From: an uncultured Clostridia bacterium | GTDB taxonomy: Bacteria > Bacillota > Clostridia > Christensenellales > Borkfalkiaceae | Direction: 5' to 3' | Length of the DNA: 6,531 bases | NCBI GenBank assembly: GCA_946540675.1 | Contig: CAMNIW010000079.1 | Coordinates: 1-6,531 of the forward strand | Shown: positions 5,139 to 6,531 of the stretch, in pieces | Numbering within the stretch: position 1 is the stretch's first letter | How the letters are laid out: each line of letters starts with the position of its first letter | The notes under the pieces: model-generated | The model's input: the letters and a program-made list of their open reading frames with translations, nothing else | Databases searched by the model: none | What the model was told of the DNA's origin: nothing | Position numbers and translations under genes: made by a program

Positions 5139-6521
5139 ATGGCAAGAGAAGAAAGCGATTCGATAGGAACACTGGCAGTTCCCGAAGAAGCGTATTACGG
5201 AGTACAGTCTTTAAGGGCGTGCCGCAATTTTCCGATAACGGGCAGGGCGGTTGAAAAAGGGCTTATTTACAATATAATCAAGATAAAGAAAGCGGCGGCG
5301 ATAGTCAACGGACGTGCGGGGCGGATCGACTCCGACCGCGTAAAAGCGATAGTTGCCGCTTGCGACGAAGCGCTCGGCGGTAAGTTCGACGGCGAGTTTA
5401 TAACGGATTGCATACAGGGCGGCGCGGGAACTTCTATGAATATGAACGTCAACGAAGTTATCGCAAACCGCGCGACCGAACTTATGGGCGGCAAAAAGGG
5501 AGAGTATATATGTCACCCCAACGACCACGTCAACTGTTCGCAGTCCACTAACGACGTAATACCGACCGCGGGAAAACTCACCGTGCTCGATCTCTCCTAT
5601 CCGCTTATAGCCGAAATAAAGAGATTGGTATCCGTGTTGGACGAAAAGGCGGTTCAGTTCGACTCGGTGGTAAAAATGGGAAGAACTCAACTGCAAGACG
5701 CCGTTCCCATAAGGCTCGGACAGGAATTTACCGCGTATTCTTCGGCGGTAAAAAGGGGACTGAGAGACGTAGAAGACGCATTGGAGCAGATGCATTATCT
5801 TAATATGGGCGGCACCGCCATCGGCACGGCGGTAAACGTATCGCCGTTATATCTTCACGATATAGACAAGGAATTGTCCGTCGAATGCGGGTATACCTTG
5901 ACGAGCGCGCCCGATCTTATAGACGCCACGCAAAACGTCGACGGGTTTGTCGCCGTATCGGCGGCGCTCAAAACGCTTGCCGTCACTCTCGGCAAGATGT
6001 GCAACGACCTGAGACTTATGGGAAGCGGGCCGAAAACCGGATTCGGAGAGATACTTCTTCCCGCAAAGCAAAACGGGTCTTCGATAATGCCGGGAAAAGT
6101 CAATCCCGTAATACCCGAAGTCGTAAATCAGGTCGCTTTTGCCGTTATCGGCAACGATATGACCATAACCATGGCTGCGGAAGGCGGACAGCTCGAACTC
6201 AACGCTTTCGAACCGGTTATTTTTTATAAACTTTTCGAGTCTTTGACGACTTTGACGGGTGCGATAAAGACTCTTACGGACAACTGCGTTTCCGGTATAA
6301 CGGTAAACGAAGAAAGGTGCAAAGAACTCCTTTCCGAAAGCGTCGGTACGGTGAGCGCGCTTTGTCCGTATATCGGATATAAGAGAGCGGCGGAACTCGC
6401 CAAAGAAGCCCTTTTGACGGGCAGTACGATACGCGCTCTCGCAATAAAATACGGATTTATGTCAGCCGAACAATTAGATAAGGTGCTCGATCCTTACGAG
6501 ATGACGAAACCTAAGGCATAA
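5139..6521 (+). CDS. aspA: Aspartate ammonia-lyase (aspartase)
   Basis: A complete 460-residue cytoplasmic enzyme of the aspartase/fumarase superfamily. It converts L-aspartate to fumarate and ammonia and acts as a homotetramer in the family. Seen in order: the opening VPEEAYYGVQSLRA (14-27), GGAGTSMNMN (94-103), HPNDHVN and STND (126-139), GRTQLQDAVP (181-190) and the flexible catalytic loop GSSIMPGKVN (313-322) with its serine pair. VIPEVVNQ and TMAAEGGQLELN follow at 324-355. Gln184 replaces the histidine of fumarase (THLQDA), and the TMAAE.GQL segment is aspartase-like, so aspartase is favoured over class II fumarase. E. coli AspA is 478 residues; this one is shorter at the C-terminus. 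It has its own promoter and is divergent from an Lrp/AsnC regulator, its probable controller. Likely role: aspartate/asparagine catabolism supplying fumarate for anaerobic metabolism. Confidence 0.95.
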   Translation: MAREESDSIGTLAVPEEAYYGVQSLRACRNFPITGRAVEKGLIYNIIKIKKAAAIVNGRAGRIDSDRVKAIVAACDEALGGKFDGEFITDCIQGGAGTSMNMNVNEVIANRATELMGGKKGEYICHPNDHVNCSQSTNDVIPTAGKLTVLDLSYPLIAEIKRLVSVLDEKAVQFDSVVKMGRTQLQDAVPIRLGQEFTAYSSAVKRGLRDVEDALEQMHYLNMGGTAIGTAVNVSPLYLHDIDKELSVECGYTLTSAPDLIDATQNVDGFVAVSAALKTLAVTLGKMCNDLRLMGSGPKTGFGEILLPAKQNGSSIMPGKVNPVIPEVVNQVAFAVIGNDMTITMAAEGGQLELNAFEPVIFYKLFESLTTLTGAIKTLTDNCVSGITVNEERCKELLSESVGTVSALCPYIGYKRAAELAKEALLTGSTIRALAIKYGFMSAEQLDKVLDPYEMTKPKA

Positions 6522-6531
6522 CGAAAAACGG

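Noticed and set aside
5211..5795. 194-codon open frame on the minus strand inside aspA
   Set aside because: It is wholly antisense to a strongly conserved enzyme gene, with shadow composition and no family resemblance.
5139..6521. Class II fumarase (fumC) as the identity of the last gene
   Set aside because: The motif reads GRTQLQDAVP, with Gln where fumarases have His, and the PEVVNQ and TMAAE.GQL segments match aspartase.

Overview
The window looks like chromosomal DNA of a Gram-positive, probably strictly anaerobic bacterium of the Clostridia (Bacillota), most likely an uncultured gut- or rumen-type lineage. This rests on strong Shine-Dalgarno (SD) sites, consensus sigma-A promoters, very AT-rich intergenic DNA between genes of moderate GC, heavy use of ATA for isoleucine, an LTAC-type lipoprotein, and the family mix (TcdA, an IscR-like Rrf2 protein, an Lrp/AsnC regulator and aspartase). 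The phylum-level assignment is inference; there is no rRNA or other taxonomic marker.

Left part (1-3320, + strand). The 3' half of a cysteine synthase gene (cysK) is followed 10 bp later by tcdA, a ThiF/E1-like tRNA t6A dehydratase, and 2 bp later by an Rrf2-family regulator with the IscR three-cysteine signature. These three genes read as one operon on sulfur/cysteine metabolism and tRNA modification. An exact consensus promoter (TTGACA-17 bp-TATAAT) begins over the stop codon of the Rrf2 gene. It drives a 560-residue lipoprotein of unknown function with a short N-terminal His/Cys module.

Middle (3321-4944). A 12-bp GC-rich hairpin separates the lipoprotein gene from a convergent minus-strand pair: an Lrp/AsnC regulator (upstream) and an unrecognised polytopic membrane protein with 8 or 9 membrane segments (downstream).

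Right part (4945-6531). A 194-bp divergent intergenic region lies between the Lrp/AsnC gene and aspA (aspartate ammonia-lyase, complete). It is dense in symmetry: a 14-bp direct repeat present twice, a perfect palindrome with 10-bp arms, and a GC-only palindrome inside the spacer of the aspA promoter. The simplest reading is that the Lrp-type protein senses an amino acid and controls aspA and its own promoter. AspA splits aspartate into fumarate and ammonia, feeding fumarate-based anaerobic metabolism.

No gene-free stretch exceeds 194 bp. I saw no tRNA, rRNA, CRISPR array, insertion sequence, phage gene or attachment site, and no clear new multi-gene system. The best leads are the operator-like architecture of the lrp-aspA intergenic region, the Rrf2 protein lacking the IscR histidine ligand, and the two unassigned proteins.
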